Shown in pieces: positions 18,207-27,186 of a stretch of DNA of 64,000 nucleotides. Each line of letters starts with the position of its first letter. The first letter of the stretch is position 1. The DNA is from Butyrivibrio fibrisolvens (GTDB lineage: Bacteria > Bacillota > Clostridia > Lachnospirales > Lachnospiraceae): assembly GCF_037113525.1 (NCBI RefSeq), contig NZ_CP146963.1, forward strand, positions 868,001 to 932,000, given 5' to 3'. The translations under genes and the position numbers were made by a program. The notes under the pieces were generated by a model. It was not told the origin of the DNA, did not search any database, and was given only the letters and a program-made list of their open reading frames with translations.

Positions 18207-18282
18207 ATAATCTGAAAAGATATTTTTAAATAAAAACTAATAAGAAAAAATCAGAAATATAAAAAAGAAATTAAAAAAGAAA

Positions 18283-18328
18283 TTAAAAAAATAATGCTTA
18301 AACAGCTCATACTGCCTAAGCATTACTT
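18283..18328 (-). terminator. Terminator of the nad operon
   Basis: On the minus strand AATGCTTA (from 18324) pairs with TAAGCATT, followed by ATTATTTTTTT. It lies just past the niaR stop codon. The adjoining DNA at 18240-18290 is a poly-A/T-rich spacer. Confidence 0.75.
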
Positions 18329-18336
18329 TATAGACT

Positions 18337-18897
18337 TTAAATATTAGAATAATATTTAGGCTCATATATTACCGGAGCCTTCTGTGTTTCAATAAGATAC
18401 CCTTTCTTATCAAGCGCTTCTTCTATCTCGTCCAGAATAGCCTCAGAACGAGCCTCAATAAGATGATAGTGGTATCCGTCTGTAATGGTAGAAAGAGGAG
18501 AGGAGACGCCGCTACGCATGTCACGAAGGTAGTTCTGGATATCACGTTTTGAACTTATCTGCAGTGGAGCTGTGATAGTACCATAAACCTTATGTTCAAC
18601 ATATACGTTTTGGACACTTCCTCCAAGATCTACGATCGCAGAAAGCTCATCCTCAATCTGTTCATTGGTATGTCTTACCTTGTATACACGTCTTGTGTTA
18701 GAAGCGTGCATTAGGATATAGCCGGAGTTAGTAGCGACAAGATCAGGATGAGTAGCTTTGATAAGAGCTATGTCAGTTACGATAACCTGTCTGCTTACGC
18801 CAAGCTCTTTGGATAGCTTACTTCCGGATATAGGTTCGGAAGCAGCAGCCAGAATCTCAAGTATGTTATTTCTTCTTTCTTCACCTGATAATCGCAT
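18337..18897 (-). CDS. niaR: Niacin-responsive repressor NiaR
   Basis: This 186-residue regulator of NAD synthesis binds nicotinic acid and then represses nad genes. Residues about 5-60 form an HTH_11 winged helix (SGEERRNNILEIL, SGSKLSKELGVSRQVIVTDI). The rest is a 3H domain, named for conserved histidines, seen here as VEHKVYG near 100 and in the GYHYHLIEAR segment. It is the last gene of nadA-nadB-nadC-niaR, so the repressor would control its own operon. Candidate operators lie upstream of nadA at 22337-22384. Confidence 0.92.
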   Translation of the reverse strand: MRLSGEERRNNILEILAAASEPISGSKLSKELGVSRQVIVTDIALIKATHPDLVATNSGYILMHASNTRRVYKVRHTNEQIEDELSAIVDLGGSVQNVYVEHKVYGTITAPLQISSKRDIQNYLRDMRSGVSSPLSTITDGYHYHLIEARSEAILDEIEEALDKKGYLIETQKAPVIYEPKYYSNI

Positions 18898-18916
18898 ATT
18901 TTTCCTCTATCTCAAC

Positions 18917-19804
18917 TTAGTCTACAGGATGCAGATTTTTCATGGAAAGATCAAGGATAGGTGATGAATGTGTAAGTGCACCACTTGAAATGTAATCTAC
19001 TCCAAGATCTGCAAGCTTTTTAATATTTTCTTTTGTAACATTACCGGATACTTCGACCTCGGCTTTGCCGTCTATGATCTTCATAGCGGTCTCCATATCT
19101 TCATGAGACATATTGTCGAGCATGATGATATCAGCACCTGCTTCGACAGCTTCTTTGACCATATCAAGGTTCTCAACTTCAACTTCGATCTTTCTGACAA
19201 AAGGAGCATAGTCTCTGGCCATCTCTATAGCCTTTGTTACGCTTCCTGCTGCACCGATATGGTTATCCTTAAGCAGTACACCATCAGATAAGTTATATCT
19301 GTGGTTATGACCGCCGCCAACTGTAACAGCGTACTTTTCGAATATTCTCATGTTAGGGGTAGTCTTACGGGTATCGAGAAGCTTGATCTTTGATCCCTTA
19401 AGCAATTCTACTACATTTGCAGTATAGGTTGCAATTCCGCTCATACGCTGCAGATAGTTAAGAGCAACACGTTCTCCGGAAAGAAGTACTCGGATATCAC
19501 CCTCAACAGTTCCGATCTTCTGACCACTTGTAACGTGATCTCCGTCTTTGACAGAAAAGCTTGCCTTAGTATCAGGATCAAGGAGTGTGAATACTCTTTC
19601 GTATACAGAAAGGCCGGCAATAACACCGTCCTGCTTTGCTATAAGATCAACTGTACCCGGAACACTCTCAGGCATAACCGCGTTTGTTGATACATCTTCA
19701 GAAGTGATATCCTCTTTAAGCGCTGACAGGATCAGGTCGTCTGCCTGAAGTCTCATTGTTACTGGTGCAAGGTGTGCTGTACTGCTTTGGTTTATGATGC
19801 TCAT
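18917..19804 (-). CDS. nadC: Nicotinate-nucleotide pyrophosphorylase (carboxylating)
   Basis: The enzyme converts quinolinate and PRPP to nicotinate mononucleotide, the third step of de novo NAD synthesis. The 295-residue protein contains the QPRTase motifs DTRKTTPNMR near 144, GGGHNHRYNLSDG near 163 with LKDNHI, and MLDNMS near 222. Its start overlaps the end of nadB by 89 bases. An AAAGGA site precedes ATG 19804. A later in-frame ATG at 19756 lacks a site, so the longer form is preferred, but the N-terminal 16 residues are not conserved in type and should be treated with care. Confidence 0.94.
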   Translation of the reverse strand: MSIINQSSTAHLAPVTMRLQADDLILSALKEDITSEDVSTNAVMPESVPGTVDLIAKQDGVIAGLSVYERVFTLLDPDTKASFSVKDGDHVTSGQKIGTVEGDIRVLLSGERVALNYLQRMSGIATYTANVVELLKGSKIKLLDTRKTTPNMRIFEKYAVTVGGGHNHRYNLSDGVLLKDNHIGAAGSVTKAIEMARDYAPFVRKIEVEVENLDMVKEAVEAGADIIMLDNMSHEDMETAMKIIDGKAEVEVSGNVTKENIKKLADLGVDYISSGALTHSSPILDLSMKNLHPVD

Positions 19805-21263
19805 GATATTTTTTCATCCTTTCAATTTCAGCTAAAACAAGCTTTTTATTATTGACTCCAAGAGTCATAGTATTAGTCCATTCGGGTGACACTGGTGTCA
19901 TATTTATATCTGAAGGCTGATCTGTAGCCGTGTCAGAAGTTTTTACGATACGCATATCGTATTTTTTGCCTATAAGTAATGCGGCTTTCTTAGCCCATAC
20001 AAGACTTTCCAAAAGAGAGTTGCTGGCTAGTCTGTTCTTTCCATGAACGCCGTTACAGCAGGTTTCACCTGCAGCAAAAAGGTGTCTCATAGAAGTTTGA
20101 CCGTTGAGGTCAACTTTTATACCGCCCATAAAATAGTGCTGGGCAGGCACAACGGGAATAGGCTCTTTGGTTGGGTCGTATCCTTCTTCTAGGCAATGTT
20201 CATATATATGCTTGAAGTGATTTCTGATTTCATCCTCCGGAATATGTTCCATCGAAAGCCATACATGTTTAGTGCCTTCATCTTCCATAACTTCAAATAT
20301 TGCACCGCTTACGATATCTCTTGGCTGAAGCTCGTCAGTAAAGCGCTCGCCTTTTTTATTTAAAAGGATTCCGCCCTCGCCTCTTACAGACTCTGATATG
20401 AGAAAAGAGCGATCGCTCAGCACATTTACTGTATTTCTTTTGGTCTTACTTCCATCAAAATGTTCTACGTATTCAGAAGTATGATCTGTATACAAAGTAG
20501 TCGGATGGATCTGAATATAATCAGGGTTTTCAAGCTTTATGCCGTGCTTAAGGCATATGGCAAGAGCATCGCCTGTAAGAAGAGGGTAGTTTGTACTATG
20601 TTCAAACAGACCTCCGATACCGCCGCAGGCAAGGATGGTATAAAAGCTTTCTATATATATTATCTTTTCGCCCATGTCAGTGTCAGCCATGCCGTATTCT
20701 TGCCCTAATTTACTGTCAGAAGGCACTGTACATACTACGCCGTGGCAGCTTGAATCATGGAGCTTACCATTTTTCTTTGTGATAAGATCGATCATTGTAA
20801 CATGATCATAGATCTTAACGTTAGGAAGCTTTCGTACAGCATCAAGAAGTTTTGATGTGATCTCCTGACCTGTTATATCCTCGTGGAAGAGGATCCTTTT
20901 GTTAGAATGAGCCCCTTCCCTTGTAAAATCAAGGCTTCCATCTGGATTTCTCTCAAAGTCTGTTCCAATAGCTATAAGATCCTCTATGACACTTTGAGAC
21001 TGTCTGATCATCTGGTCTACAGAATCAGGATCATTTTCATAGTGACCTGCCTTCATTGTGTCTTTAAAATAGGAATCATAGTCGTCTTCATCCCTGAGCA
21101 TACATATGCCGCCCTGGGCAAGGTATGAATCACACTCTGTGACGTCGCCCTTAGATATTAACGTGATATTAAGGCTTTTAGGAAGGTTCATTGCAGCATA
21201 TAGGCCAGCAACGCCGCTTCCGACTATAACAACATCAGTTTTTAGACTATTTGCGCTATTCAT
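19716..21263 (-). CDS. nadB: L-aspartate oxidase
   Basis: This FAD enzyme oxidises L-aspartate to iminoaspartate, the first step of de novo NAD synthesis. The start is ATG 21263 (MNSANSLKTDVVIVGSG), behind GGAGG at 21270-21274. The longer frame up to 21356 lies inside nadA and has no such site. The 515-residue protein has the FAD motif GSGVAGLYAAM, the SYLAQGGI stretch, the substrate region ESVRGEGG, PVVPAQHYFMGGI with its catalytic His/Arg neighbourhood, and GVHGKNRLASNSLLE near the C-terminal FAD contact. The C-terminal helical domain is shorter than in Escherichia coli. Its 3' end overlaps nadC. Confidence 0.94.
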   Translation of the reverse strand: MNSANSLKTDVVIVGSGVAGLYAAMNLPKSLNITLISKGDVTECDSYLAQGGICMLRDEDDYDSYFKDTMKAGHYENDPDSVDQMIRQSQSVIEDLIAIGTDFERNPDGSLDFTREGAHSNKRILFHEDITGQEITSKLLDAVRKLPNVKIYDHVTMIDLITKKNGKLHDSSCHGVVCTVPSDSKLGQEYGMADTDMGEKIIYIESFYTILACGGIGGLFEHSTNYPLLTGDALAICLKHGIKLENPDYIQIHPTTLYTDHTSEYVEHFDGSKTKRNTVNVLSDRSFLISESVRGEGGILLNKKGERFTDELQPRDIVSGAIFEVMEDEGTKHVWLSMEHIPEDEIRNHFKHIYEHCLEEGYDPTKEPIPVVPAQHYFMGGIKVDLNGQTSMRHLFAAGETCCNGVHGKNRLASNSLLESLVWAKKAALLIGKKYDMRIVKTSDTATDQPSDINMTPVSPEWTNTMTLGVNNKKLVLAEIERMKKYHEHHKPKQYSTPCTSNNETSGRRPDPVSA

Positions 21264-21273
21264 AATTTTCCTC

Positions 21274-22206
21274 CTATACAAGGACAGGAGCCTCCTTAGC
21301 ATTACCCAGCTCAAGCATTCTTTCAAGTGGCTTGTCAGCAGCTTCTCTAAGCTCATCAGATACTGTGATAGAGCCTGTACCGTTCAACAGACAGTTACGT
21401 ACTTTTTCCAAAGTAACTTTCTTCATGTTAGGGCATACCTGCTTAGCACCAATGAAGTAGAAATTCTTGCCGGGAGCTTTTTTCTTAAGTTCGTGAAGAA
21501 CTCCTGACTCAGTGCAGACGATGAACTCTTCTGCATTTGAAGCTGCAGCATATTCGATGATCTCTTTGGTTGAGCCTGTAAAGTCTGCAAGCTCGCACAC
21601 TTCCTGAGTACATTCAGGATGAACCAGGATTTCAGCGTTTTCATGCTCTCTAAATGCGATCTCAACATCTTTGGCCGTGATAGAAGTGTGAACATGGCAG
21701 TAGCCTGGATTTAAGATAACGTTCTTATCAGGGCACTCTTCCTTAACGAAACGTCCGAGATTTCCATCCGGGATAAAAAAGATATTCTTGTTAGGAAGAG
21801 ATCTTACGATCTTAAGTGCGTTTGAACTTGTAACACACACATCTGAAAGAGCTTTGATCTCAGCCATAGAATTGATATAGCAGACAACAGCAAGATCTTC
21901 ATATTCTTCGCGCATCTGTTTGATCTTGTCCGCATCTACCATAAGAGCCATAGGACATACAGCGCCAAGATCAGGCATAAGTACTGTTTTGTCAGGGCTT
22001 AAGATGTTAGCAGACTGTCCCATAAATGTAACGCCGCAGAAAACTATAGTCTTGTGCGGATCAGATTTTGCAACCTTTGCAAGGTAGAATGAGTCGCCAA
22101 CATAATCAGCAACATCCTGTACAGCGCCGTCAACATAGTAGTGGGCGAGAATTACAGCATCTTTTTCCTTAGCCAGTGCCCTTATTTCCTGAGATATTGT
22201 ATCCAT
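21274..22206 (-). CDS. nadA: Quinolinate synthase
   Basis: This iron-sulphur enzyme condenses iminoaspartate with dihydroxyacetone phosphate to quinolinate. The 310-residue protein has the three-fold pseudo-symmetric NadA layout. Candidate cluster cysteines are in VFCGVTFMG, HPECTQEVC and KQVCPNMKKV. The catalytic stretch AHYYVDGAVQDVAD is at the N-terminus. The start follows AGGAGGAG. It is the first gene of the nad operon, ten bases before nadB. The promoter with NiaR-like repeats lies about 105-180 bases upstream. Confidence 0.95.
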   Translation of the reverse strand: MDTISQEIRALAKEKDAVILAHYYVDGAVQDVADYVGDSFYLAKVAKSDPHKTIVFCGVTFMGQSANILSPDKTVLMPDLGAVCPMALMVDADKIKQMREEYEDLAVVCYINSMAEIKALSDVCVTSSNALKIVRSLPNKNIFFIPDGNLGRFVKEECPDKNVILNPGYCHVHTSITAKDVEIAFREHENAEILVHPECTQEVCELADFTGSTKEIIEYAAASNAEEFIVCTESGVLHELKKKAPGKNFYFIGAKQVCPNMKKVTLEKVRNCLLNGTGSITVSDELREAADKPLERMLELGNAKEAPVLV

Positions 22207-22310
22207 AAACTCCTCCTGATGGTCTTCACATATACGTGAAAACCTATGATTGGTTGAATAGTGATTGCCAAATTAGTTTTACTAGTTTGAAATTTTTTAT
22301 CTTTTGAGTG

Positions 22311-22384
22311 ATGATACTACTACCTGTAAAATAAGTCAAGACATATGTAAAAATAATATTTTACACCTGACAAGACATGTGTAA
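22311..22384 (-). promoter_or_regulatory. nad operon promoter with two NiaR-like operator repeats
   Basis: Minus-strand TTGACT (22339-22334) and TATCAT (22316-22311) have a 17-base spacer. Two direct repeats, CAAGACATATGTAA (22337-22350) and CAAGACATGTGTAA (22371-22384), lie 34 bp apart. The first overlaps the -35 box. The second repeat also forms an inverted pair, TTACAC at 22361-22366 with GTGTAA. A NiaR gene is in the operon, which makes NiaR the obvious ligand. Confidence 0.7.
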
Positions 22385-22501
22385 TTACCAGTGAACTTAA
22401 CATTTGCCATGAAAAGGGGTAAAATGCTAGGGATGACGATAAATAACAATACCCGGATCGTAAGATGATCTAGGGAGTTTACTGGTATAAGGAGTTAGGC
22501 A

Positions 22502-22981
22502 ATGGGTAAAAAAGAAGTAAAAACAAACGCGATGCGTATCCTTGATACAATGAAGATTCCATACAAGCATCATGAATATGAATGCAAAGAATTCGTTGAT
22601 GGGGTGCAGATAGCAGATTCACTGGGACTTCCCCACGAGAAAGTTTTTAAGACTCTTGTAACTGTAGGAGCTGACCATAACTATTATGTATTCGTTCTGC
22701 CCATAGCAGAAGAATTAGATTTCAAAAAGTGCGCAAAAGCGGTTGGCGTCAAGAATGTTGAGATGATACCAGTTAAGGACATCAATAAAGTCACAGGATA
22801 TATAAGAGGCGGCACAACCTCTATCGGTATGAAAAAGAGCTATGTGACTAAAGTTGCAATACAGGCCAAAGACCAGGAGACTATTTATATTAGTGGCGGC
22901 CGTATCGGTTCACAGCTGGAACTATCTCCTGACGATCTGTTAAAAGCAGATAATGGCGAGTATGCTGATATAACGAAATAA
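22502..22981 (+). CDS. ybaK: Cys-tRNA(Pro)/Cys-tRNA(Cys) deacylase, YbaK/EbsC type
   Basis: This 159-residue editing enzyme removes cysteine wrongly attached to tRNA(Pro). It is a single YbaK domain, with KTNAMRILD at the N-terminus, the conserved lysine in EKVFKTLVT near residue 46, GYIRGGTTSIGMKK near 100 and the ISGGRIGSQLEL segment near 137. The length is normal for the free-standing form. ATG 22502 follows AAGGAG (22490-22495). It is transcribed away from nadA and has its own terminator. Confidence 0.93.
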   Translation: MGKKEVKTNAMRILDTMKIPYKHHEYECKEFVDGVQIADSLGLPHEKVFKTLVTVGADHNYYVFVLPIAEELDFKKCAKAVGVKNVEMIPVKDINKVTGYIRGGTTSIGMKKSYVTKVAIQAKDQETIYISGGRIGSQLELSPDDLLKADNGEYADITK

Positions 22982-23054
22982 CGAAAATTCAGAATGACGT
23001 ATTACTGAAATAACAAAAAAAATAAGATAAGAGATATACCAATAATATTTAAAA

Positions 23055-23106
23055 CCATACAAAGCTTGATGCGCATAGCTACTCGAAGCTTTTGTATGGC
23101 TTTTTA
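23055..23106 (+). terminator. Terminator of ybaK
   Basis: CCATACAAAGCTT and AAGCTTTTGTATGG pair with one bulge around an 18-base loop, followed by TTTTT. Confidence 0.85.
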
Positions 23107-23467
23107 TATATATTTAATAACGATAAAACATATAATCAGTATATATTATAATAATAACAAAGTTGTTAAAAAGTGTGTAAATATACGTAATATTATGATT
23201 ATTTAACGCCAAACTATTTCATTCTAATCTGAAAAGTGATAATATAATCAATATATGCAAGGCTTGGAATTCGGGAAACCAGACTGGAACGCATATTTAG
23301 ATAAACGCAATATCGGAAATACGCGCCTATTGTGCGCTTGAAAATGTTCTTTACGATCTTTTTGTGATTGATACTAAAGGGAATCCATTTAAAAAGGCTG
23401 GATTAGCGTGTCGGGTAAACATTAAATCAGCTGCCATTGTTCTTTTTTTATGGAAGAGAGGGGTAGA
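23107..23467 (+). other. Long leader region of the first giant surface protein
   Basis: This 361-base gap is AT-rich up to about 23250 (likely promoter). Beyond that it holds possible structure: ATATGC (about 23254) with GCATAT (about 23291), the small hairpin GCGC-CTATTGT-GCGC region near 23325, and AATCCA / TGGATT near 23390. I do not recognise a known riboswitch. A 56-codon frame at 23301-23471 ends in an ATGA overlap with the next gene but lacks a start codon. Confidence 0.4.
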
Positions 23468-26400
23468 ATGAGTAAAAGATTTGTTAAGACCTTATTTTCC
23501 GGAACTATGGCTGCTGCGGTTCTTTTCCATACTCTTGGGAGCAGTAGCTTCGTGACATTTGCTGAAAATGACGAAGCAGATGACACATCTAATATTATCC
23601 AGGAAGAAAACACAACTGAAAACGGGAATGATGATGGCTTTTCCAATGGTGGTGACTCAAATGAAAGCACATCTGATGAAACAAATGATTCTTTACAAGA
23701 TTCCGATGATTTCGCTGATGCAGATAATAATGAAAATGATCAGAATGGCGAAAGCGCTGTATCTGCTGGAGAAGGTACAAATACATCAGATAAAGAAGAA
23801 TCAGAAAATGCAGATTCTGATACAGATGACTTAGAAGATGCTACCAATCCTGATGCAGAAGCAGATAGTGATGGTAAAGAAGATCAAGATGCTGAAAATG
23901 AAAAAAGTGAAATCGATGATGTTGCAGGTTTCAAATTAAGTTACATTGCCAATAGTGGCGGTAAACTTAGCAGCGACTTGGATACTACAGATTTGGTAAA
24001 AGAAGTAGTAGATCTTGAAGCTGAAGAAATAACGATCATCGGAGCCACAGCAGTTGCTGATGAAGGTTACACATTTGCTAACTGGACATATGATGAGCAG
24101 ATAATAAGCGAAGATGCAGAATTTATACCTGATGTAACACTGCTTAAGACAATAGCTGAAGAGAATAACGAAGCAACATTCTATGCGAATTTTACTCAGG
24201 TAAGTGAAGAGGGACTCACTTATAATGAAGCATTTGACTGGGAAGTGACTGTTGATGGCATTACAATAACCGCTTATGCAGAAGTAGGAGTAATACCGGA
24301 TGGATCCGTTCTGAACGTAGCTAAAGCAGATCAAAATGTAGAAGAACAAGTCAATGAATTAGCTAAAAATGTTACAGAAGATATTGATAATGAAAAAGAG
24401 GAAAAAAATTCTAATAGTATACCTATAAAGTCTGATGACAAAACAGCCGATAATACTGCTTTGAATGGGACTTATACATTTGATATAACCATCACCAACG
24501 ATAAAGTCGAAGGCGAAATACAGCCGGTAGGCGGCACTGTAACAATTACTTTTTCAAATGTCATAGATAAAGAAAGTGCCGGAGAAGATACATATCTTAC
24601 AGCATATTATGTAGAAACAAGTGCCCTGAAACATACGGACGAAAATAAAGCAGATTCAGAAAAAAGTGAAAATACAGAATCAAATGAAGATGCAGTAATT
24701 AGTGAAAATGAAAGTTCAAACGAAAATACAGAATCAAGCGAATCTCTTGAACCGAATGAGTCAACAACCACTGACAGTTCAGAAAAGGAGGTTCTTGAAC
24801 TTACAAAAGTAAGTGATCCTAAAAACAATACAACAGATATAAGCTTTGATGCACAGCACTTTTCAACATATACAATAGTATCTACTCGCCCGACTAATCC
24901 TAATTACAAGCCTGCAGAGTACACTCCCAAGGCATACAAGATCCTTACAGGATCAGGCAGAGAACTTGCAAGTGGCGATTTTACTTTTACTATCGTAAGG
25001 ACAGATGAATATGGAAATCCTTACGGAGAAAGTGATCCTCTGTATTTTAAGGAAAGCGGCGTACCAAATGACGCCAACGGACTTGTAACATTCCCAACAC
25101 TTTCTTTTGACACACCGGATACATACTATTTCAAGATCACGGAAGACATACCTGTAGATAAAGATCCTCATATTACTTATGATGAGAATTTCTATATATT
25201 AAGAATATATGTTTCGGAATATATAGATGACAGAGAATTGCTTGTAGCTAACCCTGCATATGTCAAGAATGATACACTTCCGCCTGTAATCGTAAACCTC
25301 TATGATTACTATGCACCTACGATCAATAATAACCACGCATTTAAGTTCTCAGACGGAACAAACTATTACGAAGGCAGTACCCAAAAGAAGGCATCAGGAT
25401 ATAACAAGTATACAGGAGATGACAGTAGTAAAGATAAGAGAGCAACAGGAATTATAAAACCGGAACTTGTCAACGGATATCCGGTACTTAATGAAACTGT
25501 AACAGGTTCCAGTGAAAGCCTTGAATATCTCTTTACTGATGCATCTGAAGGAGTTGTTGATAAAAGAGAAAATGTCATCCTATACAAGATCGGGGATGCT
25601 GAATCCTATGAATATGTAAATCCTGCGTTTTATCCTTTTGATGGAAATGGTCAAAAAGAAACAAGTGATAGTCACAATTATCACTTCAGCGTTGTTACAG
25701 AGGCAGCATTCGTTATACCTGAAACAGGATTTGTCTATACTGAAGACAATCCTAACTCCACAACCGACATGATCTATGAATTTGAAGGCGATGATGATGT
25801 CTGGGTATTCATAGATGGAAAGCTCGTTATAGATCTGGGCGGCGTTCATGACAAAGTTGGAGCAACGCTCAACTTCAGAACAGGCGAAATTCAGTACTAT
25901 GAGTTTTCTAATAAAAACAGTGGTTCAAAGGTTAATATTACTACCTCTAATCTAAGCGAAGTATATGGATCCACATGGAAAGACGGCAAAGTTCATACCC
26001 TTAAGATATTCTACTTTGAACGAGGCAAGAGCCTTTCAGAGTTTGACTCGAATTTTAACCTTGCTCTTATAGCAGAATTCAACAATGTATATGAAGAAGA
26101 GTTTGAGGGTGAAACATCAGTTAAATTCTCAGGAACAAAGACTCTTACAGGAAGAACACTTGCAGCAGGCGAATTCTCTTTTGAACTTAAAGACAAAGAC
26201 GGCAGGGTGCTTGAGACAGTAACTAATAGCGCATCCGGAGCATTTGCCTTTTCAGAGATCAGATACTTACTTGGTGAAGATCACAGTGATGTTGGAGATC
26301 ATAAGTATACTATCAGCGAGGTAATAGGAAGCCTTACAGGTGTAACCTATGATACCAGAGTTTATAACGTGACTGTCACCGTGTCGTATGACATGAGTAC

Positions 26401-26764
26401 CAGGCAGCTGATAGCAACAATTAGTGGACTTAATGCGGACGGAAGCGGAGCAAACTTTACTAATACATATTCGTCAGTGACGCCGCCTCCGCCACCACCA
26501 ACTCCGCCAACACCTCCGACCACACCGCCTTCAACTCCGACATATACAACGACAACTACACCGGTAGCAGAAACTCCGCAGGTTTTAGGAGCAACAAGAG
26601 AAGTTGTTACACCTCAGGAAGAGCCGGCAGTACTTGGTGAGAGAAGAAGGGCAACAGGAGATGAAAGTACTATATTAATAAGAATATTAATAATTATCAG
26701 CTGCGCGGCTATATTGTCAGGCATCTTGATCGCAGAGAAGAAAAAAGAAAAGAATAATAAGTAA
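23468..26764 (+). CDS. Large surface protein with pilin-type isopeptide and fibro-slime domains
   Basis: The 1098-residue secreted protein begins at ATG 23468, behind GAGAGGGG. An ATG at 23450 has a poorer site. A signal peptide ends near FAEND. Then come a very acidic Asn/Glu/Ser-rich stretch (about 35-150), a repeat-type beta domain (about 155-260), and more acidic linker. Next are a Spy0128-like pilin isopeptide domain (about 475-610), a fibro-slime domain (about 700-870; core GDDDVWVFIDGKLVIDLGG) and a second isopeptide domain (about 880-1000, SGTKTLTGRTLAAGEFSF). A Pro/Thr linker (about 1004-1035) and the motif RRRATGDES precede a membrane helix and Lys-rich tail. It is probably wall- or membrane-anchored and adhesive. 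It shares its C-terminal region and repeat domain with the next gene. Confidence 0.9.
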   Translation: MSKRFVKTLFSGTMAAAVLFHTLGSSSFVTFAENDEADDTSNIIQEENTTENGNDDGFSNGGDSNESTSDETNDSLQDSDDFADADNNENDQNGESAVSAGEGTNTSDKEESENADSDTDDLEDATNPDAEADSDGKEDQDAENEKSEIDDVAGFKLSYIANSGGKLSSDLDTTDLVKEVVDLEAEEITIIGATAVADEGYTFANWTYDEQIISEDAEFIPDVTLLKTIAEENNEATFYANFTQVSEEGLTYNEAFDWEVTVDGITITAYAEVGVIPDGSVLNVAKADQNVEEQVNELAKNVTEDIDNEKEEKNSNSIPIKSDDKTADNTALNGTYTFDITITNDKVEGEIQPVGGTVTITFSNVIDKESAGEDTYLTAYYVETSALKHTDENKADSEKSENTESNEDAVISENESSNENTESSESLEPNESTTTDSSEKEVLELTKVSDPKNNTTDISFDAQHFSTYTIVSTRPTNPNYKPAEYTPKAYKILTGSGRELASGDFTFTIVRTDEYGNPYGESDPLYFKESGVPNDANGLVTFPTLSFDTPDTYYFKITEDIPVDKDPHITYDENFYILRIYVSEYIDDRELLVANPAYVKNDTLPPVIVNLYDYYAPTINNNHAFKFSDGTNYYEGSTQKKASGYNKYTGDDSSKDKRATGIIKPELVNGYPVLNETVTGSSESLEYLFTDASEGVVDKRENVILYKIGDAESYEYVNPAFYPFDGNGQKETSDSHNYHFSVVTEAAFVIPETGFVYTEDNPNSTTDMIYEFEGDDDVWVFIDGKLVIDLGGVHDKVGATLNFRTGEIQYYEFSNKNSGSKVNITTSNLSEVYGSTWKDGKVHTLKIFYFERGKSLSEFDSNFNLALIAEFNNVYEEEFEGETSVKFSGTKTLTGRTLAAGEFSFELKDKDGRVLETVTNSASGAFAFSEIRYLLGEDHSDVGDHKYTISEVIGSLTGVTYDTRVYNVTVTVSYDMSTRQLIATISGLNADGSGANFTNTYSSVTPPPPPPTPPTPPTTPPSTPTYTTTTTPVAETPQVLGATREVVTPQEEPAVLGERRRATGDESTILIRILIIISCAAILSGILIAEKKKEKNNK

Positions 26765-26778
26765 AGATACCCCAAATC

Positions 26779-26838
26779 AAAAATCCACCTAATAGACAAG
26801 ATCATCATGTAATGAGATTGGAGTTACGGTGGATTTTT
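26779..26838 (+). terminator. Probable terminator after the first surface protein gene
   Basis: AAAATCCACC (26780-26789) pairs with GGTGGATTTTT (26828-26838). The 38-base loop between them is long for a terminator. Confidence 0.65.
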
Positions 26839-26988
26839 GTGCCTCCAAAATATACGTTTGACCGTGTATTCAAACTACGTTATTTCATAACATGATATCG
26901 CTATTTCGAGCAATGTCTGTTGCAATGCCGTATACCTAGCGTTATAGTGTTATTGAGATAAATATAACTTCATATTGGTAATTTTTAC

Positions 26989-27078
26989 TCAGGGAACGCC
27001 CGCACCATTGAGCCCTGTGTCTTGGAACGAGAATGCCGTACTGTGCAATAACTCTCGCTTTGAGACACAGGGCTTTTT
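26989..27078 (+). promoter_or_regulatory. Terminator-like hairpin in the leader of the second surface protein gene
   Basis: AGCCCTGTGTCT (27011-27022) pairs perfectly with AGACACAGGGCT (27063-27074), followed by TTTTT, 109 bases before the start codon. Inside the loop CGAGA (27028-27032) pairs with TCTCG (27053-27057). Just upstream, CTCAGGG (26989-26995) could pair instead with CCCTG in the 5' arm, a possible anti-terminator. It is either a leader attenuator or the end of a small RNA. I see no known riboswitch core. The rest of the 26839-27186 gap is unremarkable. Confidence 0.5.
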
Positions 27079-27186
27079 AATACCCAAAGGAATGAAAAGC
27101 GTTGAGGACGACAAGGAGGAAAAGAACCCTATTTAAAAATTACCGCAGGGTAACCGTTAACTTGGTCTAAGTGAGAGGGATTGCTT

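Noticed and set aside
23301..23471. A 56-codon open stretch ending in an ATGA overlap with the first surface protein gene
   Set aside because: There is no start codon before an internal GTG and no ribosome site. The overlap is suggestive, but the evidence is too weak to call a gene.
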